DNA from: Pseudomonas cyclaminis
GTDB lineage: Bacteria > Pseudomonadota > Gammaproteobacteria > Pseudomonadales > Pseudomonadaceae
Assembly: GCF_015163715.1 (NCBI RefSeq)
Contig: NZ_JADDUM010000089.1
Span: 1-38,970, forward strand
DNA: 38,970 nt
Reading direction: 5' to 3'
Shown: positions 8,778-18,767 of the stretch, piece by piece
Numbering within the stretch: the stretch's first letter is position 1
Layout: every line of letters begins with the position of its first letter
The notes under the pieces: model-generated
Databases searched by the model: none
Seen by the model: the letters and a program-made list of their open reading frames with translations, nothing else
What the model was told of the DNA's origin: nothing
Program-made: the position numbers and the translations under genes

Positions 8778-9679
8778 AGATTGCTGTGCTGTCGCGAAAC
8801 CCGCGTCTGTATTCCACCCGCCGCCTGGTTGAGGCGGGCACCGAACGTGGCCACGAAATGGTGGTGATCGACACGTTGCGTGCCTACATGAACATCGCCA
8901 GCCACAAGCCGCAGATCCATTACCGCGGCAAACCGCTGGAAGGCTTTGATGCCGTCATTCCGCGTATCGGTGCTTCGGTGACGTTCTATGGCTGCGCGGT
9001 GTTGCGCCAGTTCGAAATGATGGGGGTGTTCCCCTTGAACGAATCCGTGGCCATTGCGCGCTCGCGAGACAAACTGCGTTCGCTGCAACTGCTGTCGCGC
9101 CGGGGCATCGGCCTGCCGGTCACCGGCTTTGCCCACTCCCCCGATGACATCCCGGACCTGATCGAGATGGTCAACGGTGCGCCGCTGGTGATCAAGGTGC
9201 TGGAAGGCACCCAGGGCATCGGCGTGGTGTTATGTGAAACCGCAACGGCAGCCGAATCGGTGATCGAGGCGTTCATGGGCCTCAAGCAGAACATCATGGT
9301 GCAGGAATACATCAAGGAAGCCGGCGGTGCGGATATCCGCTGCTTCGTGGTGGGTGACAAGGTCATTGCGGCGATGAAGCGCCAGGCCAAGCCTGGAGAG
9401 TTTCGCTCCAACCTGCACCGTGGCGGCAGTGCCAGCCTTATCAAGATCACCCCAGAAGAGCGCATGACTGCATTGCGGGCAGCCAAGGTGATGGGCTTGG
9501 CCGTGGCGGGTGTGGATATCCTGCGGTCGAACCATGGGCCGCTGGTGATGGAGGTGAACTCGTCGCCCGGGCTGGAAGGGATCGAGACCACCACCGGCAA
9601 GGATGTGGCCGGAATCATCATTCAGCACCTGGAGAAGAATGGTGGGCCGAATATGACCAGGACCAAGGGCAAGGGCTGA
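8774..9679 (+). CDS. rimK: RimK, ribosomal protein S6 glutamate ligase
   Basis: This 301-residue ATP-grasp ligase adds glutamate residues to the C-terminus of ribosomal protein S6. ATP-grasp features are visible: the early [19 protein letters not shown] lid-side region, [15 protein letters not shown] (ATP-binding lysine and small-residue loop), MVQEYI (adenine-contact hinge), DIRCFVVG, and the metal-binding [14 protein letters not shown] near 257-270. The length matches the family. The start ATG is inside the rimB stop (ATGA). In P. fluorescens this modification alters the ribosomal proteome and affects motility and rhizosphere colonisation; RimA, RimB and c-di-GMP tune its activity. A terminator-like REP hairpin follows at 9711. 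Confidence 0.96.
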   Translation: MKIAVLSRNPRLYSTRRLVEAGTERGHEMVVIDTLRAYMNIASHKPQIHYRGKPLEGFDAVIPRIGASVTFYGCAVLRQFEMMGVFPLNESVAIARSRDKLRSLQLLSRRGIGLPVTGFAHSPDDIPDLIEMVNGAPLVIKVLEGTQGIGVVLCETATAAESVIEAFMGLKQNIMVQEYIKEAGGADIRCFVVGDKVIAAMKRQAKPGEFRSNLHRGGSASLIKITPEERMTALRAAKVMGLAVAGVDILRSNHGPLVMEVNSSPGLEGIETTTGKDVAGIIIQHLEKNGGPNMTRTKGKG

Positions 9680-9710
9680 TAAAGCCCATCTCTGGCACCC
9701 TGAAAACCAA

Positions 9711-9741
9711 ATGTGGGAGCAAGCCCGCTCCCACATTTTTT
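9711..9741. terminator. REP-like terminator between rimK and envZ
   Basis: ATGTGGGAGC at 9711-9720 pairs with GCTCCCACAT at 9727-9736 over a 6-base loop (AAGCCC) and is followed by a T run. It lies between convergent rimK and envZ and is likely to end the rimABK transcript. Confidence 0.8.
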
Positions 9742-9755
9742 ATCTCTGTTGCGGG

Positions 9756-11069
9756 TTAGACCGCGTCCCTGGGTAGCATCAAACCAAGCGGCAAACGCAC
9801 CCGCGCCTCAAGGCCGCCGCCTTCGCGGTTACGCAACTCAACATTGCCGCCATGCATCGAGGCAATCCGCCGCACAATCGCCAACCCCAGCCCCGTACCC
9901 TTGCCTCCACGGGCGCGGTCCCCACGGGTAAACGGGTTGAAAATGCCTTCCAGCTCCGCCGGATCGATCCCCGTTCCGCGGTCCATCACACTCAGCACCA
10001 CATAGGGCGCGGCACTGTCGCCTGATACGTACGCAGCCACTTCCACATCCGAACCTGCGTGATGCAAGGCGTTGCCGATCAAGTTGTTCAGCAGACGCTT
10101 CATCGACACACGTCGCAACGCGAACGGCTGGATCGGCTCAAGGCGCATGCGCACCTGTTCGCCGCTCTGGTTATAGGGTGCGACCACTTCGCGCACCAGA
10201 TCCGTCAAATCGACTTCCTCAACCACCTCGTCGCGGCCATCGCGGATAAACGCAAGGAACTGGTCGAGAATCGCATCCATGTCCTCAATGTCACGGACCA
10301 TGTCGTCGGTCAGGTCGGTATGGTTGCCCATCAACTCCAGGGACAATCGCAATCGCGTCAGCGGCGTGCGCAGGTCGTGAGACACGCCGGCCAGCATCAA
10401 CTCACGTTCGCGCCCGGCCTGTTCGACGTCCTCCGCCATCTGGTTGAACGCGCCGTACACTTCGGTCATTTCACTGGGCGTATCACTTACCGGCAGACGG
10501 ACGCTGCGCCCCTGGCCCAATTGCCGGGCGGCAAACACCAGCCGTTTAAGGGGCTGGTTGAGCTGGCGCACGAAAATCCACGCGGATGCCGTTGAAAGCA
10601 ACCCGATCGCCAGGAACCAGCCCAGCACGTTCCAGATCTTCTGCCCCCGCAACGGATGGGGGTACAGCGGCACTTTCAGCCAGTCTTCACCCAGGCTCGG
10701 CGCACGCACCCACAAAGCGGGAGACACATGCATGCGCAGACGAACCTCGGTGTCTTCACCCAGTTCGGCCTGCATTTGACGCTGGTAAATCTCGCTATAG
10801 GGCCAATGCTGCTCGCCTTCGGGCACACCGGCGCCCGCCACGCGCACCAACGTGGCAGCCTTGGCGATCTTCTCGCGGTTCTCGGGATCAGCGGCCCAAT
10901 AGGCGCGCAGCGTCAGGGCGACACCGTGGCTGTACTGTCGATCCACCAGCACATCTTCGTTCATCAACAGATAAACCAGCGTAAGTGCCTTGGAAAACAG
11001 AACGACGATCAGCACCAGCCAAAGGGTGCGGGAAAAGAAACTTTGTGGGAACCACAGCGGGGTTTTCAT
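9756..11069 (-). CDS. envZ: EnvZ/AmgS-type sensor histidine kinase
   Basis: The 437-residue inner-membrane kinase has TM1 at about 13-36, a periplasmic sensor loop (about 37-145), TM2 at about 148-168, a HAMP linker (to about 222), then dimerisation and catalytic domains. The phospho-accepting histidine is H231 in VSHDLRTPLTRLRL. The ATP domain shows the N box NNLIGNALHHA, G1 DRGTGID, F-box FNPFTRG and G2 GKGTGLGLAI, so all catalytic boxes are intact. It follows ompR after 116 bases on the same strand. The orthologous pair in P. aeruginosa (AmgRS) senses envelope stress caused by aminoglycoside-induced mistranslated proteins; that function is inferred from context and family. Confidence 0.93.
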   Translation of the reverse strand: MKTPLWFPQSFFSRTLWLVLIVVLFSKALTLVYLLMNEDVLVDRQYSHGVALTLRAYWAADPENREKIAKAATLVRVAGAGVPEGEQHWPYSEIYQRQMQAELGEDTEVRLRMHVSPALWVRAPSLGEDWLKVPLYPHPLRGQKIWNVLGWFLAIGLLSTASAWIFVRQLNQPLKRLVFAARQLGQGRSVRLPVSDTPSEMTEVYGAFNQMAEDVEQAGRERELMLAGVSHDLRTPLTRLRLSLELMGNHTDLTDDMVRDIEDMDAILDQFLAFIRDGRDEVVEEVDLTDLVREVVAPYNQSGEQVRMRLEPIQPFALRRVSMKRLLNNLIGNALHHAGSDVEVAAYVSGDSAAPYVVLSVMDRGTGIDPAELEGIFNPFTRGDRARGGKGTGLGLAIVRRIASMHGGNVELRNREGGGLEARVRLPLGLMLPRDAV

Positions 11070-11185
11070 AGATGACAGCTGGACACCTTGCAGGAACGAA
11101 CGGCGCTCGCAGAATTGCAGACGCCGGGCATCCCGTCGACCCTCACAGAGTCAAACGCCAGAATGCCCGCCGTGCAAATCGTCGG

Positions 11186-11926
11186 TCACTTGGTGGCGGT
11201 GCCATCCGGCACAAACACATAACCCACACCCCAGACCGTCTGGATGTACCGTGGTTTGGACGGGTCCGGCTCGATCATCCGGCGCAGACGGGAAATCTGC
11301 ACGTCGATGGAGCGCTCCAGGGCGTCCCATTCGCGACCACGGGCCAGGTTCATCAGCTTGTCGCGGGTCAGCGGCTGGCGTGCGTTCATCACCAGGGCCT
11401 TGAGCACTGCGAATTCGCCGGTGGTGAGCATGTGCACTTCGTCGCCACGCTTGAGCTCGCGGGTGGCCAGCGACAGTTCGTAGTCGCCGAAGGTAACGCT
11501 TTCATCTTCACTGCCCGGCGCGCCCGGCACCGGCGCTGCCTGACGGCGCAATACGGCCTTGACCCGCGCCATCAACTCATCCGGGTTGAAGGGCTTGGCC
11601 AGGTAGTCATCGGCGCCCAGTTCAAGGCCCTTGATGCGGCTCAGCTCATCGCCCTTGGCAGTGAGCATGATGATTGGAATCTGATTGTTCGCGCCGCGCA
11701 GGCGCTTGCAAGCTGTCAGACCGTCTTCGCCAGGCAGCATCAGGTCGAGTACGACCAGATTGAAGACTTCGCGCCCCAGCAGGCGATCCATCTGCTCGGT
11801 GTTTGGCACCGCGCGGGCACGGTAGCCCTTGGAATTGAAGAATCGCTCCAGCAGGCTGCTCAGCCCTGGATCGTCATCAACGATGAGAATTTTTTCGCCT
11901 TCAGCAGTTTGTGCAGTGCTGCTCAT
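11186..11926 (-). CDS. ompR: OmpR/AmgR-type response regulator
   Basis: The 246-residue protein has an N-terminal receiver domain (about 12-125) with the acidic pocket DDD (17-19), phospho-acceptor D61 in VVLDLMLPG, the LTAKGDE threonine region and K in YLAKPF. The C-terminal winged-helix DNA-binding domain (about 142-238) shows LTTGEFAVLKAL and RSIDVQISRLRRMIE, then the wing YIQTVWGVGYVFVP. AGAGGAG lies eight bases before the ATG. It is transcribed away from tex and is followed by its partner kinase. Known OmpR-family regulators bind tandem sites as phosphorylated dimers; its targets are not visible here. Confidence 0.95.
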   Translation of the reverse strand: MSSTAQTAEGEKILIVDDDPGLSSLLERFFNSKGYRARAVPNTEQMDRLLGREVFNLVVLDLMLPGEDGLTACKRLRGANNQIPIIMLTAKGDELSRIKGLELGADDYLAKPFNPDELMARVKAVLRRQAAPVPGAPGSEDESVTFGDYELSLATRELKRGDEVHMLTTGEFAVLKALVMNARQPLTRDKLMNLARGREWDALERSIDVQISRLRRMIEPDPSKPRYIQTVWGVGYVFVPDGTATK

Positions 11927-12068
11927 TGGATGCTCCTCTTATCTCGGCGCGCATTATGGCCTAGCTGCCGTTATACGCACCGTGTGCATTGTTAGCAGAT
12001 TTTTCCTCGACTGCCAGCAAACCCGCGCCGTACAACCATTGGCGCAGTAGCCCTCAAGGACAGAACGC

Positions 12069-12090
12069 TGGTTATAATGCGGCGCCTCCG
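12069..12090 (+). promoter_or_regulatory. Candidate sigma70 -10 region for tex
   Basis: TATAAT at 12073-12078 is a consensus -10 box in the 357-base gap between divergent ompR and tex. No good -35 is found at normal spacing, so it may depend on an activator. It would leave a leader of about 200 bases before the tex ATG. That leader contains a GCCGGGGC followed by seven T at 12125-12140. Apart from this, I see nothing else definite in 11927-12283. Confidence 0.4.
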
Positions 12091-12283
12091 TGCAGGGCAA
12101 TGTCAGATCGTTACCGTTTACTGCCGGGGCTTTTTTTACCCGCTTGTGGTGATTTTTTCGATTTCGAGGGTCAATAGGCAGCCTCTTGACCCAGGCAGCG
12201 GCGCCCGTCAGGCCGCTCAACCAGCCGCGCAAGGCCTTGTTTTCCGGGCCTGCGAGCTGCTTCTAAGAATTTCAGGTGGATTT

Positions 12284-14620
12284 ATGGACAGCATCAACAG
12301 CCGCATCGCCGAAGAACTCGGTGTACGCCCCCAACAGGTCGAAGCGGCCGTCGCTCTACTGGATGAAGGCTCCACGGTGCCCTTCATCGCCCGTTACCGA
12401 AAAGAAGTGACCGGCAGCCTCGACGACATCCAACTGCGTCACCTGGAAGAGCGCCTGCGCTACCTGCGAGAACTCGACGAACGGCGTATCAGTATCCTCG
12501 CCAGCATCGAGGAACAGGGCAAGCTGACCCCACAGCTTGAGCGCGACATCAAGCTCGCCGACACCAAGACCCGCCTTGAAGACCTCTACCTGCCCTACAA
12601 ACAAAAGCGCCGCACCAAGGGCCAGATCGCCCTCGAAGCCGGCCTGGGCGAGCTGGCCGACGGCCTGTTCAACGACCCGTCGCTGACCCCGGACACCGAA
12701 GCTGCTCGCTTTATCGATGCCGAAAAAGGCGTCGCCGACGTCAAGGCCGCCCTCGAAGGCGCCAAGTACATCCTCATGGAGCGCTTCGCCGAAAACGCCG
12801 GCCTCCTGGAAAAACTGCGTACATACCTCAAGCAGGAAGCCATCCTCAGTGCTCGCGTCATCGCCGGCAAAGAGGAAGAAGGCGCCAAGTTCCGCGATTA
12901 TTTCGAGCATGACGAACCGCTCAAAAGCATGCCGTCCCACCGTGCCCTGGCGATTTTCCGTGGCCGCAACGAGGGCATTCTCAGCTCCGCGCTCAAAGTC
13001 GGCGACGAGTTGCCGGGCAGCATGCACCCGTGCGAAGGCATGATCGGTCAACAATTCGGCATCCAGAATCAGAATCGTCCTGCGGATAAGTGGCTCGGTG
13101 AAGTGGTGCGCTGGACCTGGAAGGTCAAGCTCTACACCCACCTGGAAACCGACCTGCTCGGCGAACTGCGTGATGGCGCCGAAACCGAAGCCATCAACGT
13201 GTTCGCCCACAACCTGCACGACCTGCTGCTGGCCGCGCCGGCCGGCCCCCGCGCTACCCTGGGCCTTGACCCTGGCCTGCGCACCGGCTGCAAAGTGGCG
13301 GTGGTCGACTCCACCGGCAAGCTGCTGGACCACGCCACCGTGTACCCGCATGTGCCGCATAACAAGTGGGACCAGACCCTCGCGATCCTCGCCGCCCTGT
13401 GCGCCAAGCATTCGGTGGACCTGATCGCCATCGGCAACGGCACCGCCAGCCGTGAAACCGACAAGCTGGCCGCCGAACTGATCAAGAAATACCCAGCCAT
13501 GAAGATGACCAAGGTCATGGTCTCGGAGGCGGGCGCTTCGGTGTACTCGGCGTCGGAACTGGCGTCCAAGGAATTCCCGGACCTCGACGTCTCGATCCGT
13601 GGCGCGGTGTCCATTGCCCGTCGCCTGCAGGATCCACTGGCCGAGCTGGTGAAAATCGACCCTAAATCCATCGGTGTCGGCCAGTACCAGCACGATGTGT
13701 CACAGCTGAAACTGGCGCGTGGCCTGGATGCGGTGGTGGAAGACTGCGTAAACAAGGTCGGCGTGGATGTAAACACTGCCTCGGTCGCGCTGCTGGCACG
13801 TATTTCCGGCCTGAACACCACCCTGGCGCAGAATATCGTCACTCACCGTGACGAGAACGGGGCGTTCAAAACCCGCGCCGCGCTGAAAAAGGTCGCACGC
13901 CTGGGTGAGAAAACCTTCGAACAAGCCGCTGGTTTCCTACGCGTAATGAACGGCGACAATCCGCTGGATTCGTCGGCCGTCCACCCGGAAGCCTACCCGC
14001 TGGTGCAACGCATTGCCGCCGAAACCGACCGCGACATCCGCTCGCTGATCGGCGACGCCGCGTTCCTCAAGCGCCTGGACCCCAAGAAGTACACTGACGA
14101 AACCTTCGGCGTACCGACCATCACCGACATTCTGCAAGAACTGGAAAAACCTGGCCGCGACCCCCGTCCAGAGTTCAAGACCGCAGAGTTCCAGGACGGC
14201 GTCGAAGACCTCAAGGACCTGCAACTGGGCATGATCCTCGAAGGTGTCGTCACCAACGTGACCAACTTCGGCGCATTTGTGGACATCGGCGTGCATCAGG
14301 ACGGTTTGGTGCATATCTCCGCGCTTTCGGAGAAATTCATCAAGGACCCACGCGAAGCGGTGAAAGCCGGTGATGTGGTCAAGGTCAAGGTCATGGAAGT
14401 CGACATTCCACGCAAACGCGTCGGCCTGTCGATGCGCATGAGCGACACCCCCGGCGAGAAAATCGACGGTGCCCGTGGCGCACGCCCAGGCTCGGCACCG
14501 CGCCAGTCGCAGAACCGTTCCGAAAGCAGTCAACCGCGCAAGGAAACCGCGACTGCAGCGCCAAGCAACAACGCCATGGCCTCGCTCTTTGCCAACGCCA
14601 AGCAGTTGAAGAAACGCTGA
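12284..14620 (+). CDS. tex: Tex, S1-domain RNA-binding transcription accessory protein
   Basis: Tex has 778 residues from the ATG at 12284, preceded by AGGTGGA; the open frame extends upstream but without family likeness. Order of domains: N-terminal helical Tex region (about 1-300), YqgF/RuvC-like nuclease fold ([17 protein letters not shown] near 325), helix-hairpin-helix segments ([16 protein letters not shown] and the [13 protein letters not shown] region), and a C-terminal S1 RNA-binding domain ([20 protein letters not shown], near 650). A basic, low-complexity tail ends in KQLKKR. Tex associates with nucleic acid and transcription complexes and influences virulence gene expression in several bacteria; the exact activity is unsettled. 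It overlaps the thioesterase gene by one base. Confidence 0.95.
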   Translation: MDSINSRIAEELGVRPQQVEAAVALLDEGSTVPFIARYRKEVTGSLDDIQLRHLEERLRYLRELDERRISILASIEEQGKLTPQLERDIKLADTKTRLEDLYLPYKQKRRTKGQIALEAGLGELADGLFNDPSLTPDTEAARFIDAEKGVADVKAALEGAKYILMERFAENAGLLEKLRTYLKQEAILSARVIAGKEEEGAKFRDYFEHDEPLKSMPSHRALAIFRGRNEGILSSALKVGDELPGSMHPCEGMIGQQFGIQNQNRPADKWLGEVVRWTWKVKLYTHLETDLLGELRDGAETEAINVFAHNLHDLLLAAPAGPRATLGLDPGLRTGCKVAVVDSTGKLLDHATVYPHVPHNKWDQTLAILAALCAKHSVDLIAIGNGTASRETDKLAAELIKKYPAMKMTKVMVSEAGASVYSASELASKEFPDLDVSIRGAVSIARRLQDPLAELVKIDPKSIGVGQYQHDVSQLKLARGLDAVVEDCVNKVGVDVNTASVALLARISGLNTTLAQNIVTHRDENGAFKTRAALKKVARLGEKTFEQAAGFLRVMNGDNPLDSSAVHPEAYPLVQRIAAETDRDIRSLIGDAAFLKRLDPKKYTDETFGVPTITDILQELEKPGRDPRPEFKTAEFQDGVEDLKDLQLGMILEGVVTNVTNFGAFVDIGVHQDGLVHISALSEKFIKDPREAVKAGDVVKVKVMEVDIPRKRVGLSMRMSDTPGEKIDGARGARPGSAPRQSQNRSESSQPRKETATAAPSNNAMASLFANAKQLKKR

Positions 14621-15003
14621 TGGAGATCCCGGCCGGTTTGACTCAGAGCGCGTTCAGCGAACTGATCGGCTGCCGCCTGCAACACCTTGAAGAAGGCGTT
14701 GCACAGGTGGCCCTGACCCTGGAGCCGCACTTGCGCAACCGTGCGGGCAAGCTCCATGGCGGGGCGATTTTCAGCCTGGTGGACATCACCATGGGCCTGG
14801 CCTGCTCCAGCAGCCATGGCTTTGACCAGCAGAGCGCGACCATCGAGTGCAAGATCAACTACATCCGCGCCGTGGAAGACGGGGATGTGCTGTGCACCGG
14901 CCGGGTGATTCACGCCGGCCGGCGCACATTGGTGGTCGAAGCCGATGTGTATCAGGACGAAAGACTTGTCGCAAAAGCACAGGGCACCTTCGCTGTCCTA
15001 TAG
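14620..15003 (+). CDS. PaaI-type hotdog-fold acyl-CoA thioesterase
   Basis: The protein has 127 residues and a single hotdog fold. The family signature is RNRAGKLHGGAIFSLVDITMG (about 39-59), in which HGG and the following aspartate of the long helix are the usual active-site elements of PaaI/YbgC-like thioesterases; the beta sheet follows (ATIECKINYIRAVEDGDVLCTG, ARRTLVVEADVY). It probably hydrolyses an acyl- or aryl-CoA, substrate unknown. The ATG is inside the tex stop (TGATG), so expression depends on tex transcription and translation. It precedes gshA by about 215 bases. The tex-thioesterase-gshA order is one I recall from other pseudomonads. Confidence 0.85.
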   Translation: MEIPAGLTQSAFSELIGCRLQHLEEGVAQVALTLEPHLRNRAGKLHGGAIFSLVDITMGLACSSSHGFDQQSATIECKINYIRAVEDGDVLCTGRVIHAGRRTLVVEADVYQDERLVAKAQGTFAVL

Positions 15004-15159
15004 CTCCTCACCCTCGATTTGAGTTAATTTCGGCGCTGCGATAACGGCGTCGGAATTTTCCTGCTGCGCTATGGCCCAATTCATGGAGTGAAGTAGGCTT
15101 TTTTAACGCGGGTCAAATCGACTCAAAACCAGGCGATCACGCCAGTTTTAACTTCACCC

Positions 15160-15188
15160 TTGTAGACCGTCCTGCCCACCCCCATATT
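15160..15188 (+). promoter_or_regulatory. Candidate gshA promoter
   Basis: TTGTAG at 15160-15165 and CATATT at 15183-15188 are 17 bases apart and end about 30 bases before the likely gshA start. This matches sigma70 spacing with moderate box quality. The remainder of the 15004-15200 gap shows no gene. Confidence 0.4.
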
Positions 15189-15217
15189 GGGGCGACTGAC
15201 GCGTGAAGGAATCCAAC

Positions 15218-16801
15218 TTGAGCGAACTTCTCAACCGCCGCCTGGCTCTGCTCGGCAAGCGCGAACACCTCTCCCTGCTAGAGCAGTGCCTGCATGGCAT
15301 CGAGCGTGAATGCCTACGTGTCACCGGTGAAGGTCGCCTGGCGCAAACGCCGCACCCGGAAGCCCTGGGCGCCGCGTTGACCAATGAATTGATCACCACC
15401 GACTACTCGGAATCGCTGCTGGAGTTCATCACCCCAGCCCTGCCCAACCCGGCCGACACCCTGAGCAGCCTGGACAAGATCCACCGATTTGCCTACACCA
15501 AGCTGGGCAGCGAATACCTGTGGAGCCCCTCGATGCCGTGCCCGTTGCCGGCCGAGGAAGATATTCCGATTGCCTACTACGGCACCTCCAATATCGGACA
15601 GCTCAAGTACGTGTACCGCAAGGGCCTGGCCCTGCGCTACGGCAAGACCATGCAGTGCATCGCCGGCATCCATTACAACTTTTCCCTGCCGGAACAGTTG
15701 TGGCCGTTGCTCAAGGAGACTGAAGGGTTCGTCGGCACCGACCGCGACTACCAGTCCACGGCCTATATCGCGCTGATCCGCAATTTCCGCCGTTACAGCT
15801 GGCTGCTGATGTACCTGTTCGGTGCCTCACCAGCCCTGGACGCGGGTTTCCTGCGCGGCCGCTCGCACCAGTTGGAAGTGCTCGACGCCGACACCCTATA
15901 CCTGCCCTACGCCACCAGCCTGCGCATGAGCGACCTGGGTTACCAGAGCAACGCCCAGGCCGGGCTTACGCCGTGCTACAACGACTTGGCGAGCTACACC
16001 GACAGCCTGCGCGAAGCGGTGGCAACGCCCTACGCGCCATACGTCGAAATCGGTACGCACAAGGACGGTGAGTGGGTGCAGCTCAACACCAACATCTTGC
16101 AGATCGAAAACGAGTACTACTCCAACATCCGCCCCAAGCGCGTGACCTATACCGGCGAACGGCCGATCCAGGCGCTGGTGGCCCGGGGCATCCAGTACAT
16201 CGAAGTGCGCTGCCTGGACATCAACCCGTTCCTGCCGATGGGCATCGACCTGCCGGAGTCGCGCTTCCTCGACGCATTCCTGCTGTACTGCGCGCTGAAC
16301 GACAGCCCGTTGTTCGCCAACAATGCGTGCGGCAATGCCACCGCCAACTTCCTCAGCGTGGTCAAGGAAGGTCGCCGTCCAGGCCTGCAATTGCAGCGCG
16401 ACGGCGCGCCGGTGGACATGAAGGAATGGGCCACCGAACTGCTGGAGAAGATTGCACCGCTGGCCGCCCTGCTCGATCAGAGCCACGGTATCAGCGAGCA
16501 CAGCCAGGCGCTGGACGCCCAACTGGCGAAAATCAACGACCCGTCGTTGACGCCGTCGGCCCAGGTACTGGCAGCGATGGCCGAGCGCAAAGAGACTTTT
16601 GCGCAGTTCTCCCTGCACCAGAGCCGGCTGCATGCCGAGTATTTCCGCCAGGAGCCATTGGCTGCCGAGGAACAGACGCGGTTTGAAGAACTGGCGCGTA
16701 AATCGCTGGCGCAGCAAGCGGAGCTGGAGCAGAACGAAGTGGGCGATTTCGATGTGTTTGTCGGGTCGTACCAGGCGAGTATCCTGGCCATCAGCAACTG
16801 A
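15218..16801 (+). CDS. gshA: Glutamate-cysteine ligase (gamma-proteobacterial type)
   Basis: The enzyme catalyses the first step of glutathione synthesis, joining the gamma-carboxyl of glutamate to cysteine with ATP. I start it at TTG 15218 ([13 protein letters not shown]) because AAGGA lies seven bases before and this gives 527 residues, the length I recall for pseudomonad GshA; a GTG at 15203 would add five residues. Signature segments include [25 protein letters not shown] (glutamate and metal binding), [15 protein letters not shown], and [12 protein letters not shown]. All look intact. It is a single-gene unit closed by a perfect REP palindrome at 16824. The product supports redox balance, consistent with nearby hslO. 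Confidence 0.95.
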   Translation: MSELLNRRLALLGKREHLSLLEQCLHGIERECLRVTGEGRLAQTPHPEALGAALTNELITTDYSESLLEFITPALPNPADTLSSLDKIHRFAYTKLGSEYLWSPSMPCPLPAEEDIPIAYYGTSNIGQLKYVYRKGLALRYGKTMQCIAGIHYNFSLPEQLWPLLKETEGFVGTDRDYQSTAYIALIRNFRRYSWLLMYLFGASPALDAGFLRGRSHQLEVLDADTLYLPYATSLRMSDLGYQSNAQAGLTPCYNDLASYTDSLREAVATPYAPYVEIGTHKDGEWVQLNTNILQIENEYYSNIRPKRVTYTGERPIQALVARGIQYIEVRCLDINPFLPMGIDLPESRFLDAFLLYCALNDSPLFANNACGNATANFLSVVKEGRRPGLQLQRDGAPVDMKEWATELLEKIAPLAALLDQSHGISEHSQALDAQLAKINDPSLTPSAQVLAAMAERKETFAQFSLHQSRLHAEYFRQEPLAAEEQTRFEELARKSLAQQAELEQNEVGDFDVFVGSYQASILAISN

Positions 16802-16822
16802 CTGAAGCCGAATCTGGCTCAA

Positions 16823-16854
16823 CATGTGGGAGGGGGCTTGCCCCCTCCCACATT
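16823..16854. repeat. REP palindrome after gshA
   Basis: ATGTGGGAGGGGG and its exact complement surround the 4-base loop CTTG at 16824-16853. It separates gshA from the taurine operon and may act as transcript terminator or stabiliser. Confidence 0.9.
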
Positions 16855-16898
16855 TGCCTTCACTTGACTGAAAACCCGCTGCAGCTGTTCCCCACATA

Positions 16899-16950
16899 AG
16901 CTAATTCGAAAATGTTATTTATTTTCGGATTCTTAGATCATTTAGTCTCC
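16899..16950 (+). promoter_or_regulatory. AT-rich leader before tauA (sulfur-control candidate)
   Basis: A sharply AT-rich stretch (AAAATGTTATTTATTTT at 16909-16925) precedes the taurine operon. A similar run, GTTAGTTTATTT at 31603-31614, precedes the sfnB-like genes. In pseudomonads such operons are under CysB-type sulfur-starvation control, so this is the likely activator/promoter zone, but no exact consensus is claimed. Confidence 0.4.
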
Positions 16951-16991
16951 TCACACGCCGACCCTCGGCCGCCTGATTGAGGAGCTTCCCC

Positions 16992-17969
16992 TTGAAACTG
17001 CTTACCCCCCTGCGCCTCTTGGCCGCATTGTCACTGGCCGGTGCCAGCCTGTTTGCCCAGGCGGCGGATGTGACCATCGCTTACCAGACCACCGTAGACC
17101 CGGCCAAAGTCGCCCAGGCCGACGGCGCGTATGAAAAAGCCACCAACGCCAAGATCGACTGGCGCAAATTCGACAACGGCGCCGACATCATTGCCGCCAT
17201 CGCTTCCGGCGACGTGCAGATCGGCTACCTCGGTTCCAGCCCGCTGACCGCAGCAATCACACGCAAAGTTCCGGTGGAAACCTTCCTCGTCGCCACCCAG
17301 ATCGGCGGCGCCGAAGCCTTGGTGGCACGCAATGGTTCGGGGATCAGCAGCCCCCAGGACCTGATCGGCAAGAAAATCGCCGTGCCCTTCGTCTCCACCG
17401 GCCACTACAGCCTGCTGGCCGCGCTGAAGCACTGGAACATCGACCCATCCAAAGTGACCATCCTCAACCTTGCGCCGCCGGCAATCATCGCCGCATGGAA
17501 GCGCGGTGACATCGACGCCACCTACGTCTGGGACCCGGCGCTGGGCGTGGCCAAGGAAAACGGCAAGGTGCTGATCACCTCCGGCGAACTGGCCAAGTTC
17601 GGCGCGCCAACCTTCGATGCGTGGATCGTGCGTAAGGATTTTGCCGAGAAGCATCCGGAAATCGTCACGGCCTTCGCCAAAGTCACTCTGGATGCCTACT
17701 CCGCCTACCGCAAAGACCCACAAGCCTGGCTCGCCGACAAAGGCAACGTCGACAAACTGGTGAAGCTTTCCGGCGCGAAAGCCAGCGACATTCCGCTGCT
17801 GCTGCAAGGCAACGTCTACCCGCTGGCCGCGGACCAGGTGACCCTGCTCGGCGCACCGACCACTAAAGCCGTGACCGACACCGCTGCGTTCCTCAAGGAA
17901 CAAGGCAAGGTCGACGCCGTGCTGCCGGACTACGCCCCTTACGTCAGCGCCAAGTTCATCACTAACTGA
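16992..17969 (+). CDS. tauA: TauA, taurine ABC transporter substrate-binding protein
   Basis: The protein has 325 residues from a TTG at 16992, six bases after GAGGAGC; starting at TTG 16977 would put the ribosome site inside the gene. A Sec signal peptide (LLAALSLAGASLFAQA) is cut before ADVTIAYQT. The mature protein is a type II periplasmic binding protein of the NMT1/SsuA-TauA group: WRKFDNGADIIAAIASGDVQIGYLGSSP forms the ligand pocket, and APPAIIAAWKRGDIDATYVWDP is typical of TauA. It delivers taurine and related aliphatic sulfonates to TauBC. It leads tauABCD, whose genes are nearly contiguous. Confidence 0.94.
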   Translation: MKLLTPLRLLAALSLAGASLFAQAADVTIAYQTTVDPAKVAQADGAYEKATNAKIDWRKFDNGADIIAAIASGDVQIGYLGSSPLTAAITRKVPVETFLVATQIGGAEALVARNGSGISSPQDLIGKKIAVPFVSTGHYSLLAALKHWNIDPSKVTILNLAPPAIIAAWKRGDIDATYVWDPALGVAKENGKVLITSGELAKFGAPTFDAWIVRKDFAEKHPEIVTAFAKVTLDAYSAYRKDPQAWLADKGNVDKLVKLSGAKASDIPLLLQGNVYPLAADQVTLLGAPTTKAVTDTAAFLKEQGKVDAVLPDYAPYVSAKFITN

Positions 17970-17987
17970 TTCAAGGAGTTCATCGCG

Positions 17988-18767
17988 ATGGCCTTGCTAC
18001 AACTGGAGCGCATCAGCGCACAGTACCCAGGTGCCCCGGAACCGGTACTGGCGGATATTTCACTCGACCTGGGGCCCCAGCAATTGCTGGTGGCCCTCGG
18101 CCCGTCCGGCAGTGGCAAGACCTCGCTGTTGAACCTGATTGCCGGTTTTGTCGAACCTTGCGCCGGGCGTATCACCCTTGATGGCGTGCCGGTCAAAGGC
18201 CCCAGCGCCGAGCGTGGCGTGGTGTTCCAGGACGACGCGTTGCTGCCCTGGCAGGATGTGTTGGCCAATGTAGGCTTCGGTCTCGAACTGGCTGGCGTAC
18301 CCAAGGCGCAACGGGAAGTGCGTGCCCGGGAAATGCTCGCGCTGGTGGACCTGGCGGGTTTCGACAGCCGCCGTATCTGGCAGCTCTCCGGCGGCCAGAA
18401 GCAACGTGTCGGCCTGGCGCGTGCCTTGGCGGCAGACCCACGTGTGTTGCTGATGGACGAACCCTTCGGCGCCCTCGATGCCTTCACCCGCGAACAGATG
18501 CAGGAGCTGTTGCTGCAAGTCTGGCGGCGCACGGCCAAGCCGGTGTTCCTGATTACCCATGACATCGAAGAAGCCGTGTTCCTCGCCACTGATCTGATCC
18601 TGCTGGCGCCCAACCCCGGCCAGATCGTCGAACGCCTGCACCTGGACTTTGGCCAACGCTACGCGGCCGGCGAATCGGCGCGGGCGATCAAGTCCGACCC
18701 GCGTTTTATCGAGACCCGCGAACACGTGCTGGGCAAAGTCTTCTCCCAACGGCAGGTGTCCGCATGA
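17988..18767 (+). CDS. tauB: TauB, taurine ABC transporter ATPase
   Basis: This 259-residue ATPase has Walker A GPSGSGKT at 38-45, a Q-loop ([11 protein letters not shown]), the ABC signature [15 protein letters not shown], Walker [13 protein letters not shown] and the switch histidine in LITHDIEEA. It belongs to the nitrate/sulfonate/taurine importer class and powers TauC at the inner face of the membrane. It begins 18 bases after tauA with AAGGAG upstream and overlaps tauC by ATGA. Confidence 0.95.
   Translation: MALLQLERISAQYPGAPEPVLADISLDLGPQQLLVALGPSGSGKTSLLNLIAGFVEPCAGRITLDGVPVKGPSAERGVVFQDDALLPWQDVLANVGFGLELAGVPKAQREVRAREMLALVDLAGFDSRRIWQLSGGQKQRVGLARALAADPRVLLMDEPFGALDAFTREQMQELLLQVWRRTAKPVFLITHDIEEAVFLATDLILLAPNPGQIVERLHLDFGQRYAAGESARAIKSDPRFIETREHVLGKVFSQRQVSA

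Noticed and set aside
12356..13693. Long minus-strand frame within tex
   Set aside because: Antisense shadow; Tex domains are intact on the plus strand.
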